Shown piece by piece: positions 12,801 through 27,234 of a stretch of DNA of 64,000 nt (its first letter is position 1; each line of letters starts with the position of its first letter). The notes beneath the pieces were generated by a model that did no database searches, was not told where the DNA came from, and saw only the letters and a program-made list of their open reading frames with translations. Origin of the DNA: Strix aluco (Eukaryota; Chordata; Aves; Strigiformes; Strigidae); NCBI RefSeq assembly GCF_031877795.1, contig NC_133958.1, positions 4,464,001-4,528,000 on the forward strand. Direction: 5' to 3'. Both the position numbers and the translations under genes were made by a program.

Positions 12801-15800
12801 TCCCTGCATAAAAATATATTTCACCTAATGGAACTGGAATTTTGCCATGGATACCACTCCAAGCAGGATTACACCTCTGGGCACCGAAGTAGCTGGGCAA
12901 ATATAAACTTTGTGATTTAAACTCCACAAAGAGAGCAACAAATGCTTAGAAGAGGGACAGAAAACAGGAGCTGGTAGATGACGAATTCTTCTCGTTGGGA
13001 CAGAAATATTTCTGTTTGGAGGTGTCATAGTCACTTCTGGATGGGGAGGCAAAGACCACACGCACTCCCTCATACCTACACACAGGCTCTGCATATTCTC
13101 ACAGGACTTATTCCCAAGCATGTGGTTAACAGATCAGGTTTTAGACGCCGTGTCCCACCTACAGTAACCGCCATATGTCAGATCCCCCAAATTAAAGACA
13201 TTTCTCTTTCATGGTGATAATGCAACTTGTTTTCCTGCAAGAATCCTCAAGTCCCTCTTGAGGACTGTGGTCCAAGGAAGGCTGTTAGACAGTTTTTTGG
13301 ACTGTGCATTTGTCAAGAGCTGCTGGAATATACTATTTTCCCAGTGTTGGTTTTTTAACTCATGCGGTGTGCTAACTTTAGTCTGTTTTAACTATAGGGA
13401 CGTACTTCTCCTTCTCAAATTTTAAAGGAGCGCAGCTAACAATATACCTCTTAAATATTTGGTTTCTGTGATCTGCTTTTTTGCTTTTTGAAAAGAAATC
13501 TTAAAAAAACCCAAACACAGTTCCCAGTCTCAGTGGAAGTTGTTTCCTACTAAGATAAATAAATAGATGTGAGAATAGAAAACATATACCCATTCCAGCT
13601 ACATCCTAGGTATTTATGTTGTTGCAGCAGAAACCCCCTCCAGTTTTAATCCCACATAATGGAAGATGATCCTCCTAGGGATAATATTTAGGCAAGAACC
13701 ATAAGAGTCCATCCACAGCTTCTTAAAAATAATAGGCCCATGGCTGAATTCTCTGCTCTGGGATTTGCAAGTGTCTTTACAGTCTCTATTGGACAACAGT
13801 TTTCTCCAGAAAGGACAACATTTCCCAAACTAGAAAATAGTGCTACAGCTGGGAAGTTTCTCCCTCCTCTTCCCCTTGGTGTTGATTCCTTTACTGGGGC
13901 TTTCCCAGATCTGAATGGGACAGGAAAGGCAGAGAGAGGCTGTCCTTGGTGAGGGGGCAAGGGGCCCAGACGCAGTGCCATGGCGGATGTCACGAGTAGG
14001 AAAAATGAGGGATGAGTCTCAGCTTTAATTAATAACAACGAATCAGCACCGATGGGTGAGACCTTTGGCTGATGTACGTCCATGGAGCCAAGTCAGCGAG
14101 TGGACCCAAAGGCGTGACACCACATACGCTGCTATTTTTGTTGTATTTGCCTCTGGCCCTCTGCATAGTTTTTAGCAGTAAAACTGATTTTCTACTTCTC
14201 TCAAGTTGTCTGCTAAATCACACGGGTTTCTCCTATTTTATTATGTAACTTCATTGTCTTGAAGCAAGAGATGAATCCCAATGATTTTCGATCTCCTCCC
14301 AGCTGCTATTTGCTATTCTATTAAGGAAAGCCAAAACCCAAACACAACCCAGATGCTAGTGTGAGTTCTAGAGACTCTGGTAGGATTCAGTATTATAGTT
14401 TTTAGCTGAGAAACCAGAATATTCTGAATCCAGTGATGGAAATGTAACTGAAACCATTTCCAAAGGGAGGCACAATAATGCTAAAAGAGTGGGTAACTAG
14501 GAAGTTTTCATAATTGCATCAATTACAGATATGACCACAGACCATTTTGCATTTGAAAGGAAGTGAAATAGATGCTCTGGGTTCAAGCATCATCACATAC
14601 TGGTGTTATTACTTGATATGAAAGAAATCTTTGGCCCTGAAGGCTTTACAAAAGTCTCTTCTGGATTTGTCAGGACATGAAACGAAGTTCCTGCTGATTC
14701 TAAGCGTATCTTTCATAGCCCAACGTGTAAGGGTATAACATTGGCTGCTCTATAAATGAAGATGACACCAGACTTCTCAGTGTCATATAAAGGAATGACC
14801 TTCTGGATTTCACAGAAACTACTGAGATTTCAAAGGGAATGTATTTGCTTCTAATTAGAAGCCCAGACCAGAAGAAGGAAACTTACGCAACAAAGTAATT
14901 AAACCAAATTCCTCCCAGTCCCTGTGCGCCTTATGTCCCATCAGGCAGGAGCTTCCATTTTAACGAGCCGTGTTTGTCAGCCAGGGTCTCGTGGTGGGTA
15001 ACGCCATGGGAGTGCACGGGTCTCTGCTCGTTCATGCCAGCTGAGAACGTGTCTAGGTGACACCAGAGGGTGAAATACCCAGGCTGGAACAGAAAGCGAG
15101 GCAGAAAATACCAGTGGTATAGCAAAAATTAGAATATTAAGTTTTAATTGTGACATGTAAATTAGATGTCATTAAGCTTATGAGGTCTCTGTATTGAATC
15201 TTCAGTGGGACTGGAATGCTTGCACAAACTCAGGGTATTGCTCATCAGGTGGAAAATAGGCTCATCAGGCTCAGGTTTTTTTAAGTGTGATACAATTGTG
15301 CCTTGAATTAGCCCACTCCCTTCCAATGACCTTTCTTGCAGCATATTTTGGATATTAAGAAGAGCTGGATCTGGGGCAGAGCAGTTCATCCCTCAAGCCA
15401 GGAAGCTGAGATGCAGCCAACTCAGAGGAACTTTTTTTGTTGTGGGTTGTTTTTTTTTTTGGACTGCATGTGTTGCCAAAAGATTAGAAATGACAATCAT
15501 CAACAAGAACGAGAGCCAGGGTAGGACAGGGCTGCCTGCAATAACAGAGGGAGCCCCTCTGACAGCGTTGGAAATGCTCCTTCAGGGTTCACGGAGGCCA
15601 AGGGGTTCTCAACCCTTTTCATAGGGTGGATGATGTTTTAATACTGAGATTCTCTGCTGAGAACATGATCCCACGGACCCCACCTCTCCTTTCACTGGAA
15701 AGAGAGAGAGCTTCAGCAGTTGCTTACGTGGGAAGTGACGGTAATGGGAGAGAATTGAATGTAGCTTTGGCTGCCTTTAAATGATTTAACAGCTGGATAT

Positions 15801-18800
15801 AAGGAGATGTGACTGCCCCTAAAGTTGTTCCATTGGTTTTAGGAGCTGGACTGGCTTCCAAGCAATTGAGTCAATGTACGAGATGGTATATGGTGTCTGT
15901 GGGAACCCCGCATACGAGCACCAATTTGGGACAGTCATCTTCTTACGGCCTCTTTGAGAAAGGGAGGTACAGCCACCCCCACCAAGCACCCAGGGAAGTG
16001 AAGGGCTGATTTTAAGATGCCTTCAATGACATTGACTTTGTCATGTTCACACTTTGCTTTCATTTGAACTGCCGGGGACACCCCCTGGCAGAAAGACCAT
16101 TTTAAACTCTCTGTAGCACCACAGGCCACAATGAAACAGGATGGTGGTCTAGGTAGCCTTTTGCTCTAACCATGGCCTTTTTTATAGAAACTAGTAAATC
16201 CCAAAGTGCATGGAACCCTCCTTGTTAGTCTGCATTTTAAGTAGGTAAGGCTTTCAACCAAAGGCCCGAGAAAATGTATCTGCTGGGTGTTCCTTGGGGC
16301 AAGAAGTTTTGGAGGAACTAGTAGTTAATGAGTTCAGTAGAAACACTTCTGGAACAAGTGTACCTACAGAGGGAAAAAAACCATGAAACTGCAGTTTTCA
16401 TGGAAATCTGACTTCTTCCTGCAGCAAAGTATCTTTGCATTTCTTGCATTTCTCTCTTACAAATTCCAGCTCTGTCCATTCCTTCCGGTGTGGGTAATCA
16501 CAGAGCTTTGTGTTATGCTTAAGAGTTCAGAAATCTTTGTCCTTGTCTAAACTTTGCACTACAGGCCTTGTTTATGAGCTGTCTGGAGAGGATCTGTGAA
16601 TCAATGGAGCATTGTTCAATAAATAATAAAAGCCAGACACAACTAGGTTTCTTTTTATATGAGGCTTTTCCCATAGGAGATAGTATATAAAAATTTCTGA
16701 TGTGTAAGAACATGGTTTCTTCCTCTATAGAATGTAATTTAAACTCATCAAATTAATTACCACTTTGACATACCGCCACTTGAAGTAATTTGTAACATCG
16801 CACGTGAAACATAAAGTCGCTTTGTAAGATGGGACCTTGTTGTGATTTAGGTTCTTTCATGATCATGCTGAAGGCAGCTGTAATTAATTTCTGTCAGTGT
16901 GATATATAAGTGGCACTTCATGTTTAATACAAAAGAATTAAACAGGCCTTTTTGGCCCACCTTACTTGTGTTGAAGAGTCAGATTTGTCTTATGTCTTTC
17001 ATTCCACTCTCTGATTTTCATACATATTGCAGTGCGAGAGCAAGATGGGATGTCTGTCTCATTTAAAATGCCTACACAGTGGTCAGGGTTAATGTAGCAG
17101 ATGTTCAGATTTTATTCATACTTGCTCAAGACCCAGAGTAGATAGTCCTGCTGCATAATCAGTCTGTTTTCTTCTGGTCAGTAATACTTGGTTTCATCAT
17201 CGCTGAAAACACAGTTGTTGAGACCAGAGATACATGGAAGTCATTTCATGATAAAGAGAATCAAACCTCTAATCTTTCCAAAATCCTGTTACTAAGCAGT
17301 GCAAGTGGTGACAAACCCATTTGCTCTTCTCGCTCCAGGCAATTCCTGATTTTTTAATAAAATATGTCTCTTTTTGAATCAAAGTAGAAACTTACAGCCT
17401 TTGCTCTGGTATTATTTCTTTTTCTATATTTCCCTGAGTAAGCCACTACCCACTGCACATATCCATCAGCTTCAGCCTCTTCATTAGTCCATCTGTTTGA
17501 AAGATAGAGTGATCAAGTATGAAAAAAGGCTTAAGATGGCATGGTATGATCTCTTGGAATATGAGATAAGAGATATTAGTAATGAAATGTTCCATAAATC
17601 ATCTTTATCTGCACAGCTGGGTGGGACATAAAGGAACCGGGTCAAAAAGACAAGTACATGTCTTCACCTTTGCATTAGTCAGAACGCCTAAGGCCAGACT
17701 GTAGATTCACCTGACACAGCTTTCATCACATTGCCTTGCAGAGCTTGTCTTGTTAGAAATGCTCTTACAGTTCTACACTACTACTGCTACTCATGCAAAC
17801 AACAATAGGTCATCGGACTCCTACTTTGTCTGCCAAGACTCTCTGGTTATGTCTAAATTTTAGTGGCAATAGAAAGCTCAGGAGTGGGTTTCTGCACACC
17901 CAGTGACCCACACGCTCACTCTCTTTGCTGGTAGTTTGTCTTGCCATAACTCTGGCTCTGTGTGTCCTTTTTACGTTTAGGAGGAGCTAAACTGAGAATA
18001 TCTGCAGGAGGACATGATGTGACAACGATCGTGTCTCCAATTACTCATAACCACAAGTGGAATTTGGGGACCCGTGCAAAGGTGCTGCTGAGGCTCTTCC
18101 ACTCAGGGATAGCAGCTGAGACACCCCAGAACCAGATCTGAAGGTGAGCTGCAGGTAAGCAATGAGGCTAGGGAGCAAGTTTGACCTCAGGCCTCTCTTG
18201 GAGGCAATCCCAGGCAGCAGGGCATTCATAGCCTTAGTCTGGGTGATGTGAGGATAAATACGGCTAAAGCCTGGCATGTCTGTAAATCCATGTGACAGAT
18301 AAATCCCACCTGGAGCTTTGCGTTGTTATTTTCATTAATACAACCTCTTTCAAGGATGTGCTGGATTCCTAAGGTTAAGGTGGGAAACAGAATAAAACAG
18401 CTGGTTAAAAAACCACTGTGTCCTAGCCCAAAGGCCAGTGAAATCCAGGGAATAATTCTTCTTCATTTCAGTGAGGTTTGGATCTGGCCATCACCTGCCC
18501 TATCCCTGGGAGAGAAGTGGAGAGTAAACACGAATGAGAAGTGGGCAACCAAGTATGTAACTTCTGTTCATGACTGACCAGTGAATAAGCCCTCTGTTTG
18601 TCCAGGGCGTTCAGTGGCCGGATCCACACGTCCAGTCTTGTTTAGATCCCTCTCACAGGAAGGCAACTGCATATTTGTGGCAGGCTTTAGTTGGGAAAAC
18701 TTCAGTCAAGCCTGTAAGTATCTGTTCTGCTCTACCACCATCACCACCAAAAACCATCTGGTATTTTAACAAGCTTGCCCTGCAGATTCCCATATCTCCA

Positions 18801-20890
18801 GAATAAAATTGCATCTATGGGGAGGGGGGGAGGAAAAGGAGTCTTAAACCAAAGCATCCGGGAAACCACAAAAAGGAGGCTCTGTGCCTAACGTCTATAT
18901 CCTCAACCCAAGCTGGATACACTGGAGTAGAAAGTCTTGCTCAAAGTGCAGAAATTGGAAACAGCCAGTACTGACCACTTCCCCACGAGGTCCCAGCGAT
19001 GGAGAACTGCCCCTGTTTCCAGCACTGCACTGAGGAGGACAGGGCTGACCGGTGAGGTGCTGAGCGTGTCAATGCACATGAGCACCAGGATGAATCGAGG
19101 ACAGGAAGCAAGCTGCTGAATGGGGCTTCAGAGTCCCTTAAGGGAAAGCCAGATACTCATCACACCTCTGGTCTCATGCAGGGCCAGCTGAAGTCAGTGG
19201 GCTTCAGTGGATGAGGTCTTGACCACAATGGGCTTTGAATTGCATTTCCAGAAGGATTTGCAGAAGTGTAGCTCCAACCGTTTCAGCATTGTGTCTTCCT
19301 AAATGAGTAGAAAATCAGGCCTAATGATGGAAACTTTTCTAAGCAATCTGATACTCCAGAGCCTCCTAAACACAGAAGTAGAGGGATAATAATGGTAATA
19401 AAATAAGAGCCATCCTAAAGGCACGATCCAAACTGTTACCAGTTTCATCCAGTCCTTTCTGCCTGCTGTTCACCCTGGATGACTGTAATTCTCTTTAAAA
19501 AGGGAATGTACCTAGAAAGTACCTTCTTTTGTGGTGATCATATAAAACATTTGCAAAGGAAGGTGAAAATTCTCTGGGTGTGTTACACACCCCAAGCTCT
19601 AGATAAGTTGCTCAAATAAAGGGGCACTTCATGAGAGGAGGGCACTAAAGTACAGCTGAGATGGGCCACATCTGAGCACTCTCCATGCCTACAGCACATG
19701 AGAAATGGCTGTTTCAGAGCAATAAAAGATGGCTCCAAGAAGCACTTTCGCGTTTCTCTATCTCATCCAGGCTTGTATGTTTAATTGATCCGCCTTCATT
19801 AAGTATTTTGAGATCCTCAGAGTTACACAGCAGTACCTTATTTACATTCTCATTAAGGAAAGCAGATGAAGTGAAGGAAGAAAAGAGAGTGTGAAAGACA
19901 GCATCAAAGCGAAAGGAAAGGAGGTTCTTTGCAGAATGTTTTCTCAGGTGTAAGAAAGGGTAAGACTGTTTCTAGCCAAAGACATCAAAGGCAGGGAGCC
20001 CCCTCCCCAAGCTGTTGGGCCGGTTGGGTTTGGTTAGGCTTGGCTCGGCAGCTGAGGGGTGACTCAGAGTGACAGGGAGCAATGTTTTTCATGTGTAATC
20101 CGGAATGGGTAGGAGCCTTTGTTTGGGAACCTTTGCAACTCCCTGAGTGAGTTCATCCTAGTGAGGTCAGTGGATAAAACATATTGGGGACAGGTGAAGA
20201 AATCTCCCTGACTTTTTAACACTTGTGTTTTTAAATACTACTTTAGTACTGCTTGGATTAGTCCTGTGCTGTGTCTGTTCTCGGCTTGGTTCTCTTACCA
20301 GCAAGAGGATGCTGAATGCGATCAAATGGTCTTGTGGTTACATTGCTAGATAATCCAGGAGCCTTTTTTGTCCACAGACGTCCCGCATGACTCGAGTCCT
20401 TCCATCTTAGACCCTCGTTTGTAAAATGGCAACACCTGCAGTGTCCCTGGAGAAGTGACTTGCCTGGGTGTCTGCAGTCCCCAGCCTTGTACTGATTTCC
20501 CAGAGCCTTCATAAATTACTTAAGAACAAAGAATAAATAGCAGTACGTTGCTCAATAGTTACGCCCCACAAATGTACATGGTTAGAAAGATAATTTCTCT
20601 CCCACATGCAACAGAGCAAGATCATTTAGTTTGTGCAGGAGATTGTATGACAGAGCTCCTCCACGAGCAGGGAAAAGAAATACAGTGACACAGGAGATCT
20701 CCTCTGCATCCCTACGTCCCTTTGATTAAGGGACAGGGACCAAAGGCACTTGGAGGGAGATAAGGAATTTTTAAGCGTGGGGCTGCGGTTTGGAGCACTT
20801 TGAAGTTGCATGGGCTAATGAAGAGAACAGTTTGTCCTGGAAAATGGGAAGTCGGGGTGGGACCGCTGGCTCTCGATGACCTGTTGTGTA
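12801..20890. other. Non-coding sequence
   Basis: About 8 kb without a recognisable exon. It includes an imperfect hairpin (CCATGAAACTG / CAGTTTTCATGG) near 16381-16403 and a diverged stretch near 15598-15690 resembling an old transposon relic. A G-rich tract lies at about 18821-18829. Confidence 0.6.
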
Positions 20891-20894
20891 GCAC

Positions 20895-20990
20895 TGGCTA
20901 ATTTGCCCATTGTCTCTCCCGTCTATTTAAATCTGAAGCTCTTGGGGGCACCATATGTATTTACACAATGGGGCCATGATTTCCATAGTG
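20895..20990 (-). repeat. MIR-type SINE relic, reverse orientation
   Basis: Blocks in order, AAATCTGAAGCTCTTGGGGGCA split around 20928-20950 and a TTTACACAATGGGGCC block near 20960, match the reverse strand of the sauropsid MIR-type consensus well. Diverged but convincing by order. Confidence 0.55.
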
Positions 20991-20999
20991 CTTGTGCTA

Positions 21000-23900
21000 A
21001 TTATCCAACACAAATAATTAATGGATGGAACAAGTTCTGGCTCCAGGGTTGAGCTTCTAACCACCTGCCCTGCTTATGACTTTGGGCCAATTCGATTGCA
21101 GCAGAGTGAACACAATGCCGTGAAGAAAACCCAGCAAATGATTCAACTTTTTTCTAAATATAAAGGCTAAATATCCAGTAATTCTAAACCACATCAGCCC
21201 TTTTCTTCACTTAGGCTGGCTGCATCCTCCTGTAACTGCTAAATGCAAATAGTTGAATCAAACACCAAAACCTTTAAAGCCATTAACCACTGATGGATAT
21301 GACTGTGTTGCAAGAATAAGAGCGGCAGCAGCAAGCTCTTGGATCAGTGCCACCACTTTATTACTTATTACTTATTTTTATATAGCCTTTGGCATGGCAA
21401 GAAGTCCTTCTTTAATTATAAACAGGAATGAAGAAGCCACAAGAGGAAATCATACAGTATTGTAGCCGGATAACTGGTACTGCACTGATTACACAGGGGC
21501 TCTTATCAAAGCTGACACAGTGCTGGGGCTGTGCAGATATTGTGCTGGAAGCCACAGGCTGTGCGTGGGAGAGAGCCTCGAAGCGGACGTAAGAGCAGTG
21601 TAATTCTGCTGAATTGAATTCTCCATGGAGAACTTTTTTGTTTCCTTTTTCTCTCATTCTCCCTCTCTCCCCCTGCATTAAGGAAATAGGAGAAAAGTAA
21701 AGACAAGTCCTGGGAGACGAAGAAATAAGATAAATGTGTAACCTTTTCACTTCTTCTTTCAACATGTTGCGGGGGGGGGGGGGGGAGAAACCTCAGTTTG
21801 ACACAGAGATGAGCTATGGATAACGACAGTTGTTTGTGGAACCATGAGAAAACTCTTGAATCCCGTTTAAGTCTCTCCCAAGAAGTGAATAACTACTGTT
21901 TGTTTATCTTGCCAAAGACTTTCCAGTTTTCTGGAAGGACTGTCAGTCCCACCTTCTCTGTAGGCTCTGAGGATCCTGTCCGTAGTTGTCTCAGCTTCTG
22001 TCACTCTACCTTGGTCTGCGCTCAGCCTCGCTGATAGGTGAGGCTGCTCTGAGCATCCCGTGTGATCTCAGAACAAGTTGCCTGGGACTCAACAAGACGT
22101 CACCGAAGGGCTGCTGGAACAGAGACCATAAACGTGATTTTTTAAATTACTCCTCCACCACCAATCTGCTGTGAGACCATGGGAAGGCTCCTTCTGCTGT
22201 TTTGGATGCCATCCTCTCCATGGGTAGATGCATCCCTGGGGGGGGGAAGAGAAGCACAAGGCTCTCTCTGTCCCCTTTCAGCCCAGCTTTAGGGGGGGCT
22301 TCTGCTGGGCACTGCCATTGCTCAAGCCCCCTGCACTGAATGTTAGGGACTGCACTTTTGACCAAGGTAACGCTGGCCTGGCCAAACTGCACCAAAACAG
22401 GGATAATATGGATCAGTCTTCTCCCCTGCTATTCCCTTGCAGGGCAGAAGGCAGCTGTAAAAGTCCTAGTTCTATAGCTGATAAACCCCTTTCTATCATT
22501 TCAGGCTATAAAGGATCTAAATTGAAAGTCGAGGGAGGTTTGTACACACACATGCTCAGGGCTTTAAGCCAGGATGCCTTAAGTAACTGTTACCCAAATG
22601 TGACCAATAATTTTTTTTTTGGTCTTGAGATCTTCCCATTTGGTCAGATGTTGGCCCTGTCTCTGTAGATTTAAACTCTTGCAATAATCTTATAGCAAAT
22701 CCTGTGGACACCTACATATTTTCAGAAGCCCCTTTATTTCATGGGGTTCCATATTGGTAAAATGAAGCCTACTGAGCTTCATTGTCATGTTTTCCCCCTC
22801 AGTTCCCACTCCTGATTATTTTTCCAGCCAACACTCATTGAAGGCCCATAAATAACAGTGTCAGAGCTGCAGACATCTTCCAACGCTTTTAATTTTTTTC
22901 CAAAAGCCCCAGATACCATCTATGCTGACTGGAGCCAAGCACTGTGGAGGGTTGGTGAACTTCAAGCTTTCATTGCCTACAATCTATAAAGGAATAGAAA
23001 GCCAGAACATATTTTTATTGTGCCCAAAGGGGATTCAGATCAAGGGGTTTGGATGAACTTCCTTGTCTTTCTTTGCTCCAAGTACTCCTTTCTTAAAACA
23101 AAGTAGATAATTTACTAGTGATTTGGGTGATAATGTGGAGCCAAATTCCTGGTGGTTTCCTTCAGTTAGTTCCCTCTGCAGAGAAGTATGTTCTGGTGAC
23201 ATTTCAGCACCATGAAATAGAGTCACAGACAGATCCTGCTGAGAGCGGCCACTCGCGCTGCTGTACCTGGAGATTACACCCGCGCAGGAGGACGATCAGG
23301 TCATCAGATTGAACATAAACGCCAGGTAGGAGAAAATCCTCCTGAAATTTAATGTGGTGGAGGATAAGGGATGAATCACCTGATTAACAATGGGAGGATT
23401 TCAACAGCTTAGCTCTTGCTCCAAATAATTAAAAAGACATTAATTCTATTATTTTTCCCCCTCATTCCTGCATCCTCTTATCTTTAGCATGGGGATGAGG
23501 CAAGGACAGGCAGAGATTCTCCTGGAGTGAGCAGAGTCAAAAGAACAAACTGGGCACAGATCAAGGATGAATTTCCATCACACATCCCAACACATCTAGC
23601 TCTGGCGTGATGCTGGGACAACAGAAATCTGTTTCACTTCTAAAAATGTTCAGAAGCGTTTTGTCCAGAGGTTGAAGCACAATTTCCACTAGAAAGAGAG
23701 GAGGGAATGTCCACCCAGGCAGGACTGACAGATGTCTACCATCTCTGTTGAAAAATTTGCTGAGCCCAAGCCACGGCAGTGTCAGTGAAGAACTCCAACT
23801 CCAGGATCAATGTAATGCCTCAACAGACCAGAGCAGTGTCTATGTGCATTTACTTAAATACCAAAAAAAGAATCACATAAGAAAATTATCTCCAGGAGCT

Positions 23901-24680
23901 TCTTTACCAACATACCCTGTTATTATCAAGCTTTCCTCCTTCACCCACATTAGCCAGATTTGTTAGCCGTGTATCTATCATCCCTCAACTTGTCTTGTAC
24001 TCCCTTGGCAAAATAGTAATTTATAGTCTCACAAGGTGCAGTGAAAGATCTACCACGTTCAAAATTTTGCATTTTATTAATTTAATTTTTATTACAGAAG
24101 TGAAAATTGAGCCTGAGTTGCATTTCCACTTTACCTGCCCTCCGGCCCTTTCAGTTGAGGTGGGAGATGAAGACGGTGTGTTTCTGCCAGGGTGGCTGTT
24201 TGCTACCAGGCTCCTGTAGGCTTATATCCCTTCTAACTGCTAAGTTTGGGGTGGTTCTGATGTTTTTTATGGTTGCTCTTCTCTTTTTCATTCTAAAGAA
24301 GCGGCTAGGCCCTCAAAAGTAAATGTTTGGAGTGGTTTTGAGTGAAATGCAAAGCTCTGTGTGAGGTTTTCAGATGAATCTGATTTGCTATGTCTTTGTG
24401 ACACTGAGTGGTTTGATTCACATATGGAAGAAGATGATTTCCAAAAGAACTTGTTTATGGTCTTTGCTTGGCTGTCCTGTTGTTGTGAAGGTCTATCAAG
24501 CCCCGCGGTAGCTGGGTAGTGCTTCTGTTGGTTGCTGCCTTGTCTGGGATCTGGCATAATTTAGCCCTGAGCTCAGGTGGGATCTCTAAGAACTGTTATA
24601 ATGTATTTATCTCTTGAACAGCTTAAACTGTGAATAAACGAAACAAACAAAGGAAAGGAGGGAAAAACAGGGACACAAAA
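21000..24680. other. Non-coding sequence
   Basis: Contains a 15-base G run at 21771-21785 and T runs. No exon was recognised; open frames of up to 146 codons here lack domain signatures. Confidence 0.6.
21771..21785 (+). repeat. 15-base G tract
   Basis: An uninterrupted G run. Such runs are common in bird assemblies and are error-prone. Confidence 0.95.
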
Positions 24681-24684
24681 AAAG

Positions 24685-24775
24685 AGATAACTGGCCCAAG
24701 GTTGTGCACTGCAGTTAGAAATTGGCCCATGTATCTCTAATTCTCAGCTTAATGCCTTTCCCACGTACCTGTGCC
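24685..24775 (+). repeat. MIR-like SINE 3' fragment
   Basis: A TGGCCCAAGGTTGTGCACTG block near 24692 followed by GCAGTTAGAAATTGG and a CTTAATGCCTTTCCCA block matches the order of the MIR 3' half. Confidence 0.5.
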
Positions 24776-25125
24776 TTGCTCTGTCCGCGTCCGTGGGGTA
24801 ATGCCATGGGCTCCGTCTATGCACAGCACAGACAAATCCAGCTGCTCGCCTCTGAGCTCCCTTGGCATTGAATAGGGATGGCAGAGGCTGTATTTGTTTA
24901 ACTTTCTGCATTTTCAATTTTATTTTTTGCTTCTTCAGGAGATTTCTGATAATGGACTAATTTTATTACTTATATAAAAGGAAGCTGCTGTACCCAACAC
25001 AGGCCCAGGTATTACAGCGTGTAGCTGCAACTGGGAAAAAAGGGGAAAATGGCAATGTGAGAAGGAACTCTACCCTAACAGGTGGAAACTGAAGCAAATG
25101 ATCTTCCAGACCTGACAAACATCTG

Positions 25126-25209
25126 CATGTGTGCTTAATTTTAAGCATGAGTGGTTCCTTAAAGTCTGTGATTTAAAGGATTACTTGTGCTTAAAATTAA
25201 ATACACATG
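25126..25209. repeat. Palindromic repeat relic (MITE-like)
   Basis: Arms at 25126-25152 and 25183-25209 are reverse complements at 23 of 27 positions, around a 30-base loop. The arm contains the core TGCTTAATTTTAAGCA. It resembles a palindromic interspersed family known from turtle and crocodile genomes, recalled from its GTGCTTAA/TTAAGCA arms. It could also be a stand-alone hairpin. No open frame crosses it. Confidence 0.6.
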
Positions 25210-25339
25210 TATGGATATGGGGAACTGGATCTTCAGTCATTCTGTGTGTGAATTGCCCACTTCTAACTTGAAGCACCTCCACGCTCGTGTAACTTTATCT
25301 CATAGTAATTACCAAAATAATCTTATCAGCAATGGCTAG

Positions 25340-25420
25340 GAGGTTGTATAGCACCTAGCACAACAGATCCCTGCAATTATCTGGGGCCTCTGCTATACCA
25401 GTAGAGGACAAACCCAGCAT
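25340..25420 (-). repeat. MIR-like SINE terminal fragment, reverse orientation
   Basis: A GTATAGCACCTAGCACAACA block and a following CTGGGGCCTCTGCTATACC block match the reverse of the first part of the sauropsid MIR-type consensus. Confidence 0.5.
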
Positions 25421-27234
25421 TTAAGCTGTGCTGGTTCCACCCGTGTCATCTACCTGCATCGCTGGGGTCTCTGGAGTTTCATTTTTTAGGATCTGCTTCA
25501 GCCAAGGGGCAGAAACTTAAGTCTCACCACATTTTATTAATCTACCCAGAAAGGGCTTTACTGTAAAACCCTCCCATTCTGTCACTTCTATTGTTTTTGT
25601 GTAATGTAAGTAATCGCGCTGGGTCTGCTTTGAGGCTGGGAATAATGATTCCATGCAAGACTGAGAACAACTTTCTTCTACCAGTTAAGATGTGCTAGCA
25701 AGGAGGAGGACATCGGCACTTGGCAGAAAATAATACTCCTCTCAACCCCCAGTTATTAAAAATGGGTCTCAATTTGAAGCATGAGGGTTTTATGTTCTCT
25801 TTTAAACACTTGCCTGGCTTAAAACTGCATATCCTTTATCTTTATTCATGTCTAAGCACTTTTTAGAAATCCTCCTACGTGTCTTCAACAATATCTTGGA
25901 ATAATGAGTCCCACCGTCTAATTATGAAATATTTTTTTCTCTCAAGGCTTTTTTTAAATCACGAAAAGTGAAAAAGTTACGCTCCAACCCCACAGTACCT
26001 CTGCAGCAAGAACTCCAAACTCTGCTCTGAGCTGGGTCGCGAGTGATCAGTATCATCCTCTCTCAGCAGCTTATCACCAAGTGCTCCTTTACAGAAACCA
26101 GAGATAGAAACACTGCACTGGGCACTTGAATAAAATCAGGGAGTCGTATCACCTACCCTGAACACTCGCTTTAAGTGCAACGTGATGCAGTTTAACTGTT
26201 TCTGGAGAAGAAGCGACTGCATCCTGTGTGCCAGGTGTGTGATTGTAGCGAATTAGTGTACTGTGGTTTTCCTCATTTCTCGAGTCAGGCAATGGCAGCA
26301 GGAACCCTGTTACCAGCATGTCTTCCAAATTAAAGAGAAAATGTTCCATCCTGCCTCATTTAAGCCAGGGAAAGGGGAGCCTGTTTCCCTTGCAGCTCTC
26401 TCCATCAGCTAGCCTCTGCATCGCTGAACAAATTTACCTAACTCTGGATTTGTCTTGCCCAACTTTATTGCAGACATCAACCTTTCAGAATGAGCAGAGA
26501 CTCAGCCTCCCCAAGGCCTCCAACTGTTGGAGGCTTCTCCTGTTTCTGCTCCTGTTGGATCACAGTCTGCCCTCCCCGAGCAAGGGGAGATGTTGCAGTA
26601 GTCCAGCGTGTGGAGGAGGGAAGGGGAGAGGACGTGGAGCAATTCGGAGGGGTCAGCACTGGGAGCTGGAGCCAGGTTGGGCTTTTTTCTTTCTCGAGAG
26701 AACTTCAGGAGCTGCAACAGCAGCTGGGGCTGAGTCCATCACCCTGGGCCACAGATTGTGATTTGCACCCTGAGGACAGCAAATGCTCTCTCTGCCTTTC
26801 CCGGTTGTTCAAGCGATGCAGAACAAAGCAGCAGCAGCTCCAGCTCGGTGTCATCTCTTTCCACCTGACACAGGCCCTCTGTTAGGGCTTACTTTTTCTT
26901 TTTCCAGTGGCCGCCTTAGTTTCTTTCCAATCTACCAGCACCAGTACAAATGTAATGATGAGATTGGGTCCCCAAATTCATCCTTTCCTCCAATCTTATT
27001 TTCAGGGGGATGGGGGGCCTGGGAAACATCACACAGTCATCCTGGGCAAGGTCTGGAGCTTGAACTGAAGCTGGCGACCCGCTCCCCCTGCTCCCGCACA
27101 GTGGGATGCTGTGAAACTCAGCAATGCTGGTAGTGCCTAACAAGCAGAAATCGGCCATGCTGCGGGGAGCCTTGTGTGGTGAGGGTTTTATGTAACGTGG
27201 GAGAATAGGGGAACCCAGTGTCTGAGGAGGGAAA
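25421..27234. other. Non-coding sequence, possible old LINE relic
   Basis: Around 25880-25965 an AATAATGAGTCCCACCGTCT phrase followed by TAATTATGAAATATTTTTTT resembles an old LINE (CR1-like) fragment found across sauropsids; this is weak. A GC-richer segment at 26480-26870 has overlapping open frames on both strands but no protein signature. Confidence 0.4.
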
